64,000 nucleotides of DNA from Paractinoplanes pyxinae (GTDB lineage: Bacteria > Actinomycetota > Actinomycetes > Mycobacteriales > Micromonosporaceae): assembly GCF_026626335.1 (NCBI RefSeq), contig NZ_JAPNTZ010000008.1, positions 397,750 through 461,749 on the forward strand, written 5' to 3'. Below the pieces are notes generated by a model. That model made no database searches, was not told the origin of the DNA, and worked only from the letters and a program-made list of their open reading frames with translations. Every line of letters begins with the position of its first letter. Positions within the stretch are counted from its first letter, which is position 1. The translations under genes and the position numbers were made by a program. Below are positions 52,832-61,547 of this stretch, in pieces.

Positions 52832-53646
52832 GGCTGGATCGGCAGGGTCTGACCGGCCAGCAGACGCTTGCCGCCCTCGATCTTGGCCGCCCAGGCGTCC
52901 TTGAGGTTCCACAGCTTGGCCAGCTTCACCGCGTCCTCGATCTCGTAGCCGGCGTCGAAGAACTTGCTCACCCGCTTGGAGGTGAGCGCCTCCTTCACAC
53001 CCTCGGCCGTCGGCTTGACCGGCAGTTCCTGACCGGCGAGGAGGCGCTTGCCCGCCTCGAGCTTGGCGTCGGACGGGTCCTTGATCTTCCAGATCTTGGC
53101 CAGCTTCTCGGCCTCGGTCCAGGTGTAGCCGGCGTTGAAGAACGCGCTGTAGCGGGCCTCGTCCTGCGGGGAGATCGTCCTCTCCTCGACCGGGGCGTCC
53201 GGCGTCGGCTTGATCGGCAGCGTCTCGCCCAGCAGCAGGCGGCGGCCGGCCTCGGCCTTGACGGCGACCCGGTCGTCGTCGCTCAGCTTCCAGATCTTGG
53301 CCAGGCGGCCCGCGTCGTCGTAGCCGAAGCCGGCGTCGTAGTACGCCTCGATCTGCTCGTCGCGGACCTTGTCGGGGTCGGCGCTCGCGCTGACGGCGGG
53401 AGCGGCGGCCGGCACGCCGGCGGCGGTGTTGCTCGCCGCGTTGTTGGCCGGAAGGAACGCGGGGAGGTTGATGGCCCCGGCGATCAGGCCGGCGCCGAGC
53501 ACGCCACCGGCGGCGATCTGAGCGCCCCGCCGGCGCCGCTTGTACTTCTGGGAAAGCTCCTGGACGCGGGCGTAGACCGCGGAGGGGTCAGGGGTGTTGT
53601 GCTCTTGGGTCTCGAATGCCTCGCGCAGTTGATCGCGGTCGGTCAC
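52828..53646 (-). CDS. membrane protein with three ~45-residue C-terminal repeats
   Basis: 272 residues from GTG 53646. A cytosolic N-terminus (to residue ~40, ending KRRRR), one transmembrane helix (AQIAAGGVLGAGLIAGAINL), a linker, then three homologous repeats at about residues 102-148, 169-213 and 230-272. Each reads (Y/F)(Y/F)-x-A-G-(F/Y), LAK(I/L)W, then AGRRLLLGETLPIKP or GKRLLAGQELPVKP. The repeats are extracytoplasmic by topology. Overlaps the sigma gene stop (GTGA, 53643-53646) and the amidoligase start. Position suggests an anti-sigma or sensor; the repeat is not a family I recognise. Confidence 0.8.
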   Translation of the reverse strand: MTDRDQLREAFETQEHNTPDPSAVYARVQELSQKYKRRRRGAQIAAGGVLGAGLIAGAINLPAFLPANNAASNTAAGVPAAAPAVSASADPDKVRDEQIEAYYDAGFGYDDAGRLAKIWKLSDDDRVAVKAEAGRRLLLGETLPIKPTPDAPVEERTISPQDEARYSAFFNAGYTWTEAEKLAKIWKIKDPSDAKLEAGKRLLAGQELPVKPTAEGVKEALTSKRVSKFFDAGYEIEDAVKLAKLWNLKDAWAAKIEGGKRLLAGQTLPIQP

Positions 53647-54167
53647 GACTTCTCCTCGGCGGGAATGCGTTCCATGAGCTCCGGTGACAGCCGGAGCGTT
53701 TTCAGAGCCCTCGAAGCGTGGCTTCGCACCGTCGCCTGGGAACAGCCCAGCAGGTCGGCGATCTGGTCGTCGTCCAGCTGCTCGTAGTAGCGCAGCACCA
53801 GGACAGCCCGCTGCTTGCGCCCCAGGGTGGCCAGTCGCCGCCACAGCACGTCGGCCATGACGACACCCTCGGCGTGGTCGCGCACACCACCCCGGGCATC
53901 GTCCAGCTCGACCAGCCGCTCGCCGACCGAGTGCACGTGACGGACCGCCCAGCTGCGCCGCCACGACAGGTACTCGTTGAGCACCATGCGCCGCACGTAC
54001 GCCTCGGGCGATTCCGCCTCGCTGATCCGCCGCCATCGGACTTGCGCCCGGGCCAGCACCTCCTGGACGACGTCCTGCGCCAGTTCCCGGTCGCCGGTGA
54101 GGACGACCGCGTAGCGCAGGAGACTCGGGAGCCTGGCCATCGCGAATTGCTCGAAGGTCACAACCAC
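53643..54167 (-). CDS. SigE-family ECF RNA polymerase sigma factor
   Basis: 174 residues. Region 2: FEQFAMARLPSLLRYAVVLTG, AQDVVQEVLARAQVRW, YVRRMVLNEYLSWRRSW; region 4: LGRKQRAVLVLRYYEQLDDDQIADLLGCSQATVRSHASRAL. Second SigE-family sigma of the window and homologous to that at 34117. It heads the coupled operon with the triple-repeat protein and the amidoligase. Confidence 0.95.
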   Translation of the reverse strand: MVVTFEQFAMARLPSLLRYAVVLTGDRELAQDVVQEVLARAQVRWRRISEAESPEAYVRRMVLNEYLSWRRSWAVRHVHSVGERLVELDDARGGVRDHAEGVVMADVLWRRLATLGRKQRAVLVLRYYEQLDDDQIADLLGCSQATVRSHASRALKTLRLSPELMERIPAEEKS

Positions 54168-54259
54168 TACGACGCCCCCCGTGCCGAGTCTGTGCAGTCG
54201 TGTCGCAATTAATTTCCGTTCGCGTCACCCTGTGCTTCGCGCGGGGCGACGCGTACGCG

Positions 54260-55189
54260 TCACCGGTCGGGCGCGTCGGCCGGGGCCATCACGCGTAGCG
54301 CGTTCGCCGCCAGCCCGATGCGCATCGGCGTGGTGCCGGCCGGCTCACCGTCGACCTCGACGCGGGCCGGGCGGTCGGTCTCGAGCCACAGCTCGTCGAC
54401 CGCCAGGAACGGCTCTTCCCGCAGCGTACGCGTGGGGCCCTGGGCCGCGTTGCGAGCCGTCTCGACCAGCAGCTCCCGCCGCGTGGGGCCGCCGACCGGG
54501 TACGCCACCAGCAGGCGGTCGTCGGCGTCGGCGTCGCCCGCGATGGGGCGTCCGGCGTGGTGGCCGCCGTTGGCCACGTAGACCTGGTGGCTGCGGAAAT
54601 CGTGGCTGCCGCCGGACGCCCGTACGGTGATGCGCAGTGGCTCGTGCCGGGTGAGCAGGCCCAAGGCGGTGAGCGGGTAGGCGTACCGGCCGAGCAGGCG
54701 CTTCAACGGGCGCGGGGCCTTGAGCATCACCTCGGCCGACAGCCCCACCCCGACGTGGTTGGTGAACGGCTCGTCGCCCGCCAGCCCCAGGTCGAGGTCG
54801 ATCACCTTGCCCTTGACCAGCACCTCGACCGCCTCGCCGAGGTCGAGCGGGGTGTGCGCGGTGCGCGCGAAGTTGTTCGTGGTGCCCAAGGGAAGCAGGC
54901 CGAGCGCCACGTCCTGATAGGCGAGCAGGCGGGCCGCGGTGCTGATCGTGCCGTCGCCGCCGCCCGCCACGAGCAGGTCGGGCTTGAGGGCCAGCCCCTC
55001 GGCCAGGATGCGCGGGAGTTCCCGCGGGCGGTCGACGGCACACGCGCCGAGCAGCGTGAACCCGGCCCCGGCCAGCCGCTCCTTCGCCGTCTCGTAGAGC
55101 AGCCGGCCGCGCCGCGAGTGAGTGTTGACCACCAGCACCGCGCGTTTGTGGTCGCGGATGTCGCCGGTCAGCTGCTCCTTCGTCCGCAT
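54260..55189 (-). CDS. diacylglycerol/lipid kinase (DagK/YegS-like)
   Basis: 309 residues. Kinase motif VAGGGDGTISTAARLL (the GGDGT nucleotide motif) and LPLGTTNNFAR, followed by LDLGLAGDEPFTNHVGVG and the C-terminal beta-sandwich ending VEVDGEP. The enzyme phosphorylates a membrane lipid (diacylglycerol or a related polyprenyl/sphingoid alcohol) at the cytosolic face. Stand-alone leftward gene next to the PhoD gene. Confidence 0.92.
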   Translation of the reverse strand: MRTKEQLTGDIRDHKRAVLVVNTHSRRGRLLYETAKERLAGAGFTLLGACAVDRPRELPRILAEGLALKPDLLVAGGGDGTISTAARLLAYQDVALGLLPLGTTNNFARTAHTPLDLGEAVEVLVKGKVIDLDLGLAGDEPFTNHVGVGLSAEVMLKAPRPLKRLLGRYAYPLTALGLLTRHEPLRITVRASGGSHDFRSHQVYVANGGHHAGRPIAGDADADDRLLVAYPVGGPTRRELLVETARNAAQGPTRTLREEPFLAVDELWLETDRPARVEVDGEPAGTTPMRIGLAANALRVMAPADAPDR

Positions 55190-55199
55190 CCGATGGACT

Positions 55200-56750
55200 T
55201 TATCGGGTCAGCGTGCTCGTCCCCGCCTCGACGGCCCACGACGCGCTCGTGGTCACCGGCGTTTCGCGGACGTCGATGGTGTCGACCGTGCGGACGTCGG
55301 TGTGCCAGGCGCTCTTGGTGACCAGGCAGCGCAGATAGCCGCGCTTGGAGCCGTCGAAGTACCGCACGTGCGGGTTGAGCGTCGGGTTGACCTGCTTGAG
55401 CGGGGCGTCGAAGGCGATCGGGAAGTCCGAGCTGACCGAGGTGGCCGTGAACTCGACGGCGACCGGGGCGAGCTCGGGCTTGTCGAAGTCGGTGCGCAGC
55501 TCGGAGAACCAGGTCGAGTGGATGTCGCCGGCCAGGATGATCGGGTTCTTGACGCGCTTGTCGGCCAGGTAGTTCAAGAAGCGGGTGCGCTGCGGGGCGT
55601 AGCCGTCCCACTGGTCGAGGTTGGCCACGATCGGCGGCACCGGCGCGCCGGTCGGGTTGGGGAACTTGATCCGGCTCATCATCACCTGCTGGGCCACGAC
55701 GTTCCAGCGGGCCGGCGAGTGGTCGAGCCCGGCCTTGAGCCAGCGCTCCTGCCCCTCGCCGGTGAGCGTGCCGCCGACGTTGCTGTCGCCCGCGGTGGCC
55801 AGGCCGAAGTCGCCGGGGAAGCCGCCCGGCTGGTCGGTGCGGTACTGCCGGGTGTCGAGCACGTTGAGCCGCAGCAGCCGGCCGAAGTCGAACCGGCGGA
55901 AGATGCGCAGGTCGGCCCGGCCCGGACGCAGGTCGGCCCGGATCGGCATGTGCTCGTAGTAGGCCTGGTAGGCCGCGGCCCGCTGACGGGCGAACTGGGC
56001 CACCGTCTGCAGCTTGGCCCCGGTGTCGTCGATCTCGTCGATCAGGCCGGCGTAGTTGTTCTCGGTCTCGTGGTCGTCCCAGGTGACGATCCACGGGAAG
56101 GCGGCGTGGGCGGCCTGCAGCGCCGGGTCGCTCTTGTACTGCGCGTGGCGGGCCCGGTAGTCGTCCAGCGTCACCAGCTGGTCGAGGCCGGGGGTGGCCG
56201 GCGTGGTGTGCCGGCGGTCGGCGAAGCGGCTGCTCGGGTCGTACTCGTAGATGTAGTCGCCCAGGTGCACGACGACGTCGAGGTCTTCAGCGGCCAGGCC
56301 CCAGTAGGCCGGCCAGTAGCCGTTCTGGAAGTCCTGGCAGTTCACGATGCCGAAGCGCAGCCTCTGCCGGCTGCCGGCGGTTTTCGTCCGACCGGTGGGG
56401 CTGACCTGGCCGAGCGCGCGGAAGCGGTAGAAGTACTCGTGGCCGTCGTCGAGCCCCCGGGCGTCGACGTGCACCGAGTGAGCGAGTTCCGGCCGGGCGA
56501 CCGTGCGGCCGTGGCGGACGACGCGGCGGAACCGCTCGTCCTTGGCGACCTGCCACTCCACCTCGACCGGGTGGCGCAAGCCCTCGCGGATCAGTCTGGT
56601 CCAGAGGACGACGGCATGGGGTAACGGGTCGCCGCTGGCGACGCCGAGTGGATACAGGTTGCCTTTGCCGCTTGCCTCGGCGGCGGATGGCAGGACGGCG
56701 GCGCCGGCCGCGACGGCGGCACCTGACAGAAGTACACGACGGGTGGGCAT
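55200..56750 (-). CDS. phoD: secreted PhoD-family alkaline phosphatase
   Basis: 516 residues. Twin-arginine signal (TRRVLLSGAAVAAGAAVLPS) and domains of PhoD: N-terminal FN3-like VASGDPLPHAVVLWTRL, then metal-binding FGIVNCQDFQNGY, HLGDYIYEYDPSS, VTWDDHETENNYAGL and AGDIHSTWFSELRTDFD. PhoD is a Ca2+/Fe3+-dependent phosphodiesterase/monoesterase used for phosphate scavenging or wall teichoic-acid degradation. GAGGAGG precedes the ATG. No Pho-box inspected with confidence. Confidence 0.93.
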   Translation of the reverse strand: MPTRRVLLSGAAVAAGAAVLPSAAEASGKGNLYPLGVASGDPLPHAVVLWTRLIREGLRHPVEVEWQVAKDERFRRVVRHGRTVARPELAHSVHVDARGLDDGHEYFYRFRALGQVSPTGRTKTAGSRQRLRFGIVNCQDFQNGYWPAYWGLAAEDLDVVVHLGDYIYEYDPSSRFADRRHTTPATPGLDQLVTLDDYRARHAQYKSDPALQAAHAAFPWIVTWDDHETENNYAGLIDEIDDTGAKLQTVAQFARQRAAAYQAYYEHMPIRADLRPGRADLRIFRRFDFGRLLRLNVLDTRQYRTDQPGGFPGDFGLATAGDSNVGGTLTGEGQERWLKAGLDHSPARWNVVAQQVMMSRIKFPNPTGAPVPPIVANLDQWDGYAPQRTRFLNYLADKRVKNPIILAGDIHSTWFSELRTDFDKPELAPVAVEFTATSVSSDFPIAFDAPLKQVNPTLNPHVRYFDGSKRGYLRCLVTKSAWHTDVRTVDTIDVRETPVTTSASWAVEAGTSTLTR

Positions 56751-56778
56751 CTTTGCCTCCTCAGTGGACCAGTTGTTT

Positions 56779-57387
56779 CTAGCGCACTCGTTGACGCACG
56801 CGCACGGGCTGTTGGGCGAGTCGTTGTATGCCGATCGCGGCGCCGGTGACGGCCATCGCGGCGGAGCCGGCGACCAGGAAACCGAGCAGCGGGTGGTTCT
56901 CGAACAGGGCGCCGCCGAGGTAGCCCAGGAAGGCAGCCTGGGTCGCCCACAGCACCACGGCCGCGGCCGTGAACCAGGCGAACCGCTTGGCCGGATAGCC
57001 GACCAGGCCCGCGGCCAGCGCGGTGGTCGACCGCCCGCCGGGCACGTAGCGGGCGAAGACGATCACCAGGCCGCCCCGGCTGTGCAGCATGCGATGCACC
57101 CATCCGTGCACGGCGACGGCCCGGCGGTGGCTCAGCCGGGCGGTGACGGCCGCGGTGCTGCGCCGGCCCACCTGGTACGACACCACGTCGCCCAGCCAGG
57201 CCCCGGCCGCAGCCACCACGATGAGCAGGGCCACGTGCGGGCGCCCGGTGCTGGCGGCGGCGACCCCGCAGGCGAGCACGGTCGACTCGCTCGGCATGAA
57301 CGGCAGCAGGGCGTCGAGCCCGGCTACGACGAAGACGACCGCGAGGATCCAGGGGCTCGCGGCGACCGCGTCGAGGTAGTGCGGCAT
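56779..57387 (-). CDS. DedA-family membrane protein
   Basis: About 202 residues. Core signature: FVVAGLDALLPFMPSESTVLACG, GAWLGDVVSYQVGR, FARYVPGGRSTTALAAGLVGYP. DedA proteins act in lipid-carrier recycling and membrane homeostasis. Starting at ATG 57387; GTG 57408 is an alternative. Short basic C-terminus, unlike the Thr-motif tail of the DedA at 21578. Confidence 0.88.
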   Translation of the reverse strand: MPHYLDAVAASPWILAVVFVVAGLDALLPFMPSESTVLACGVAAASTGRPHVALLIVVAAAGAWLGDVVSYQVGRRSTAAVTARLSHRRAVAVHGWVHRMLHSRGGLVIVFARYVPGGRSTTALAAGLVGYPAKRFAWFTAAAVVLWATQAAFLGYLGGALFENHPLLGFLVAGSAAMAVTGAAIGIQRLAQQPVRVRQRVR

Positions 57388-57518
57388 GCGCTCACGATCG
57401 GCCACCAAGCGGACCGGGACGTGTACGGCGGTCGACGCGCAGAGGTCATTTGCGGCGTCGCCGGGGGCTCAAGGGGCGACGGGACCGGGCCCAGCGGTGC
57501 GGGCGGCGGACCAGGCAC

Positions 57519-58772
57519 CTACGCATTGGCGGCGCGGCGGGCCGTGTACTCGCCCGGGCGGCGCGACGGGTACTGGATCAAGTTGTCCGGCGCTTCCTCG
57601 CGTGGGGTCTCCCAGCCGCGGCGTGTTTCGGCCGGTTCCTCGTACGAGCGGACCCGGAACTGACGGCCGTAGTCCATCATTCCGTCGATCAGGCGGTCGA
57701 CGTCCCGGCCCGGTCGCACCACCAGGCGCATGAACTGGCTGGTCATGCCCAGCTTGTTGCCGCACTCGCGGGTGTAGACGCCGTGGTTGGCCACCAGGTA
57801 GTCGCGCAGCGCCGTGCCGGACCACTCGGTGGGCAGCTTGACCAGGATGAAGTTGCCCTGCGAGGGGAAGACGGTCAGCCCCGGGATGCGGGCCAGCTCG
57901 CCCGCCATGGCCCGGCGGTCGCGGCTGAGCAGGCGCAGGCTGTCCTCGTACTCCTCCTCGTGCTCCTGGATCATGAAGACGACCTTCTCGGCCAGCGAGT
58001 TGAGGTTCCACTTGGGCAGCGCCTTGCCGATCTTGCCGGCGATGGCGGGGTTGGCCATCAGGTAGCCGAAGCGGATGCCGTGCAGGCCGAAGTTCTTGCC
58101 CAGGCTTTTCAGGACGACGGCGTTGGAGCGGATGACCGCGTCCGGGCCGACCGAGGGGTACTGCTCCATGTCGGAGAAGTCGATGAACGACTCGTCGATG
58201 ACCACCAGGTCGAGGTCGCCCAGCATGTCCATGAACCGGATGACGTCGCGCCGCGGCAGGTAGCAGCCGTCGGGGTTGTTGACGTTGCAGACCACGGCCA
58301 CCCGGGAGCCACGGTCGCGGATGAAGCGCACATAGTCGTCGAGGTTCAGCCGGAAACCGTCGCGCTCCTGCAGCGGGAACATGTCGACCCGCTTGCCGGT
58401 CTCGAGCGGCTGATCGGTCCAGCGGCCGAAGGTCGGGATCGGGATGGCCACGCTCTCCTTGATGAGCAGGTGGTCGATCCAGGTGATCAGCTCGGTCGAG
58501 CCGTTGGCCATGGCCACGGTCTGCGGGTGCAGGCCGAGCACGCTGCACAGCTTCTTGGTGATGCTCGACGAGTCGCTCGGGTAGTACTTCAGGATGTTCT
58601 TGAGATCGCGGCTGAGCTCGTCGAACATCTCCGGCGTGGGAAAGTACGGGTTGCAGGGGATGCAGAAGTCCACGATCTCGACGCCCTCGCCCGCGCTGCG
58701 CGAGAGGTCGAAGTAGGACGCGCTGTGGGCGCCCTTGTGCAGGATCGAGGTGTCGATTCCGGTCCCCGCCAT
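57519..58772 (-). CDS. PLP-dependent aminotransferase (class I/II, HisC/CobD-like)
   Basis: 417 residues. Fold-type I signatures: NPYFPTPEMFDELSRDL, YYPSDSSSITKKLC, NGSTELITWIDHLL, CNVNNPDGCYLPRRDV, VVIDESFIDFSDM and the Schiff-base Lys in VVLKSLGKNFGLHGIRFGY, with Arg in FMRLVVRPG. Closest to histidinol-phosphate or threonine-phosphate decarboxylase-like enzymes by motif; the substrate is not assignable. AAGGAG precedes the ATG. Divergent from egtABCD across a 283-bp gap that contains a possible iron box. Confidence 0.9.
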   Translation of the reverse strand: MAGTGIDTSILHKGAHSASYFDLSRSAGEGVEIVDFCIPCNPYFPTPEMFDELSRDLKNILKYYPSDSSSITKKLCSVLGLHPQTVAMANGSTELITWIDHLLIKESVAIPIPTFGRWTDQPLETGKRVDMFPLQERDGFRLNLDDYVRFIRDRGSRVAVVCNVNNPDGCYLPRRDVIRFMDMLGDLDLVVIDESFIDFSDMEQYPSVGPDAVIRSNAVVLKSLGKNFGLHGIRFGYLMANPAIAGKIGKALPKWNLNSLAEKVVFMIQEHEEEYEDSLRLLSRDRRAMAGELARIPGLTVFPSQGNFILVKLPTEWSGTALRDYLVANHGVYTRECGNKLGMTSQFMRLVVRPGRDVDRLIDGMMDYGRQFRVRSYEEPAETRRGWETPREEAPDNLIQYPSRRPGEYTARRAANA

Positions 58773-58907
58773 CGAGACTCCTTAACTCCACCGGTGTGCG
58801 CGCCGCTCCGCCGGGACGCGCGCCCAAAAGTACGAAGCTGGTCGATGAAGGGTTCAGGATTCTCCAAGGAATCGGCGTTTACGCAGGTGGACAGCGCTTT
58901 TGCCGTC

Positions 58908-58926
58908 TTAGGTGAGGCTTAACCCG
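58908..58926. promoter_or_regulatory. possible DtxR/IdeR-type iron box
   Basis: TTAGGTGAGGCTTAACCCG resembles the 19-bp IdeR/DmdR consensus TTAGGTTAGSCTAACCTAA in 13 of 19 positions, strongest in the left half. It lies between the divergent PLP enzyme and egtA genes. Site strength and regulator binding are untested. Confidence 0.4.
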
Positions 58927-59055
58927 AGGTGAAACGCTTCCCTTTTCCGGTGACCCAGATCACTCTCCGGGGAAGTGCCTGCATGGCGGGCGTACACGAT
59001 GGACCGGCCGTTCCGGCGCCGGAAAATTGTCGGACCCCGGCCGTAGGTTCGGGCC

Positions 59056-60249
59056 ATGACCAAGAGCATGCGACTGCTGGCGGATGGTGACGCCGAAACA
59101 GCGGCCGTCCTCCGCAGCCGGAGCGAGGTGGAGGCGCGGATCCGGGCCATCTGCTTCAAGACCGGGCCACCGGCGCTGATCGGCGCCGAACTGGAATGGA
59201 CTGTGCACAGCATCGCGGCGCCCGCGGCGCCGCTGGCCGTCGAGACGCTGCGGCAGGCGCTCGGCCGGCACACCCCGGCGACCCTGGGCTCGCCGCACCC
59301 GCCGCTCCCCCTCCCCGCCGGCGGCACGATCAGTGTCGAGCCCGGCGGCCAGGTCGAGATCTCGTCCGCCCCCTTCCCCACCCTGGGCGCGCTGCACGCG
59401 GCGGTCTCGGCCGACCTCACTTATCTCTCCGACCTCCTCGGGGCCGCCGGCATGGCTCTGGGCTCGCACGGCGTCGACCCGCACCGCGCGCCCCGGCGAC
59501 TCGTGCGCACCCCGCGCTACGACGCCATGGAGCAGGCGTTCGACGAGCGCGGCGGCGACGGCCGCGTGATGATGTGCAGCACGGCCGGGCTGCAGGTCTG
59601 CCTCGACGCCGGCGACGACCTTCCGGTGCGGTGGGCGGCCGTCTCGGCGCTGGGCCCGCCGCTGCTGGCCGCCTTCGCCAACTCCCGGTTCCACGCCGGC
59701 CGCGACACCGGCCTGGCCTCCGCCCGCATGGCCGCCTGGTGGGCCATGGATCCGCGGCTCACCCACCCCGTCGGCGTCTCGGCCGACCCGGCCGCCGACT
59801 GGGTGCGCTACGCCCTGGCCGCGCCGCTCACCTGCGTCCGGCGCAACGGCGGCTGCTGGGACGCGCCACCCGGGGCCACGCTCGACGACTGGGTGCGGGG
59901 CGCGCTGCCTCTGCCGTTGACGGTGGCCGACGTCGACTATCACCTGAGCACCCTGTTCCCGCCGGTGCGCCCGCGCGGCTACCTCGAGGTGCGCTATCTG
60001 GACGCCCAGGCCGGCGACGACTGGATCGCTCCGGTCGCCGTGCTCGACACCCTGCTGGCCGACCCGGCCACCACCTCGGCCGCGCTCGACCTGGCCCGGC
60101 CCACCGCCGAGCGGTGGGAACCCGCCTGGCGGCTCGGCCTGGCCGACCCCGCGCTGCGCCGCACCGCCCACGCCGTCCTCGAGCTGGCGCTGCGGCGCGG
60201 CTCCTTCGCCGGCGACGTGGCCGAGACGATCGAACGGAGGATGCGATGA
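59056..60249 (+). CDS. egtA: ergothioneine biosynthesis glutamate-cysteine ligase EgtA
   Basis: 397 residues. GCS2-like ligase: GAELEWTVHSIAAPAAP, ISVEPGGQVEISSAPFPTL, HRAPRRLVRTPRYDAMEQAF, MMCSTAGLQVCLDAG. EgtA makes gamma-glutamylcysteine, the sulphur donor for EgtB. First gene of egtABCD; its stop overlaps the egtB ATG (60246-60249). Typical length for actinobacterial EgtA. Confidence 0.95.
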   Translation: MTKSMRLLADGDAETAAVLRSRSEVEARIRAICFKTGPPALIGAELEWTVHSIAAPAAPLAVETLRQALGRHTPATLGSPHPPLPLPAGGTISVEPGGQVEISSAPFPTLGALHAAVSADLTYLSDLLGAAGMALGSHGVDPHRAPRRLVRTPRYDAMEQAFDERGGDGRVMMCSTAGLQVCLDAGDDLPVRWAAVSALGPPLLAAFANSRFHAGRDTGLASARMAAWWAMDPRLTHPVGVSADPAADWVRYALAAPLTCVRRNGGCWDAPPGATLDDWVRGALPLPLTVADVDYHLSTLFPPVRPRGYLEVRYLDAQAGDDWIAPVAVLDTLLADPATTSAALDLARPTAERWEPAWRLGLADPALRRTAHAVLELALRRGSFAGDVAETIERRMR

Positions 60250-61547
60250 CCATCGAGACCGAACGGCTGCGCGACCGTGTGGCGGCCGAGCTTCTGCGCA
60301 CCCGCGACCGCACGACTCTGCTCACCGAGGCCGTCGACGACGGCGACCTCGTGGCCCAGCACTCCCCGCTGATGTCCCCGCTGGTGTGGGATCTCGCCCA
60401 CGTCGGCAACCAGGAAGAGCTGTGGCTCGTCCGCGACGTCGGCGGCCGCGAACCGGTCCGGCAGGACATCGACGAGCTGTACGACGCGTTCCAGCACGCC
60501 CGCCGCGACCGGGTCGCCCTGCCGCTGCTCAACCCGGCCGAGGCCCGGCGCTACGTGGCCCAGGTGCGTGACAAGGCGCTCGACGTGCTCGGCCGGGCCC
60601 GGCTCGACCAGGGCCGCCGCCTGGTCGCCGACGGGTTCGCGTTCGGCATGATCGTGCAGCACGAGCAGCAGCACGACGAGACCATGCTCGCCACCCACCA
60701 GCTGCGGTCCGGCCCACCGGTGCTCTCGGCCTCGCCGCCACCCGCGCCGTCCACGCCGGTCACCGGCGAGGTCCTGGTGCCCGGCGGGCCGTTCACGATG
60801 GGCACGTCCACCGAGGCCTGGGCGCTCGACAACGAAAGGCCGGCCCACCAGGTCGTCGTGCCGGCCTTCCACATCGATCGGGCGGCGGTGACCAATGCTC
60901 AGTACGCGGCGTTCATCGACGCCGGCGGCTACGACGACCCGCGCTGGTGGAGCACGGCCGGGTGGGATCACCGGCAGGCCGCCGGGCTGGTCGCGCCGGC
61001 GCACTGGCAACGGGACGGCTCCTCGTTCGTGGCGACCACTTTCGGCCGCACCGAGCCCATCGCGGCCGACGAGCCGGTGGTCCACGTCTGTTACTACGAG
61101 GCTGCCGCCTACGCGAAGTGGGCCGGGAAGAGGCTGCCGACCGAGGCCGAGTGGGAAAAGGCGGCTCGGTTCGACCCGGCGACCGGCCGGTCCCGGCGCT
61201 TTCCGTGGGGCGACGCGTCGCCTTCGCCGAGCCAGGCCAACCTCGGCCAGCAGCACCTGCGCCCGGCCGCCGCGGGGGCTTTCCCCGACGGCGCTTCGCC
61301 GCTCGGGGTGCACCAGCTGATCGGCGACGTGTGGGAGTGGACGTCGAGCGACTTCCACGGCTATCCCGGCTTCGCCCCGTTCCCCTACCGCGAATACTCC
61401 GAGGTCTTCTTCGGCCCGGGCTACAAGGTGCTGCGTGGCGGCTCGTTCGGCACCGACGGGTCGGCCGTGCGGGGCACGTTCCGCAACTGGGACTACCCGA
61501 TCCGGCGGCAGATCTTCAGCGGCTTCCGCTGCGCGCGGGACGCCTGA
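60246..61547 (+). CDS. egtB: ergothioneine sulfoxide synthase EgtB
   Basis: 433 residues. N-terminal DinB-like helical domain with iron ligands His52 (VWDLAHVGNQEE) and H-x-x-x-H at 139/143 (VQHEQQHDETML), then the FGE-sulfatase fold: LVPGGPFTMGTS, VHVCYYEAAAYAKWAGKRLP and VWEWTSSDFHG. Catalyses O2-dependent C-S bond formation between hercynine and gamma-glutamylcysteine. Start ATG 60246 is coupled to egtA; long in-frame sequence upstream is not used. Confidence 0.97.
   Translation: MTIETERLRDRVAAELLRTRDRTTLLTEAVDDGDLVAQHSPLMSPLVWDLAHVGNQEELWLVRDVGGREPVRQDIDELYDAFQHARRDRVALPLLNPAEARRYVAQVRDKALDVLGRARLDQGRRLVADGFAFGMIVQHEQQHDETMLATHQLRSGPPVLSASPPPAPSTPVTGEVLVPGGPFTMGTSTEAWALDNERPAHQVVVPAFHIDRAAVTNAQYAAFIDAGGYDDPRWWSTAGWDHRQAAGLVAPAHWQRDGSSFVATTFGRTEPIAADEPVVHVCYYEAAAYAKWAGKRLPTEAEWEKAARFDPATGRSRRFPWGDASPSPSQANLGQQHLRPAAAGAFPDGASPLGVHQLIGDVWEWTSSDFHGYPGFAPFPYREYSEVFFGPGYKVLRGGSFGTDGSAVRGTFRNWDYPIRRQIFSGFRCARDA

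Noticed and set aside
57519..58772. Calling the PLP enzyme EgtE
   Set aside because: Its motifs are of class I/II aminotransferases, not of the class V-type EgtE lyase; only context links it to the egt genes.
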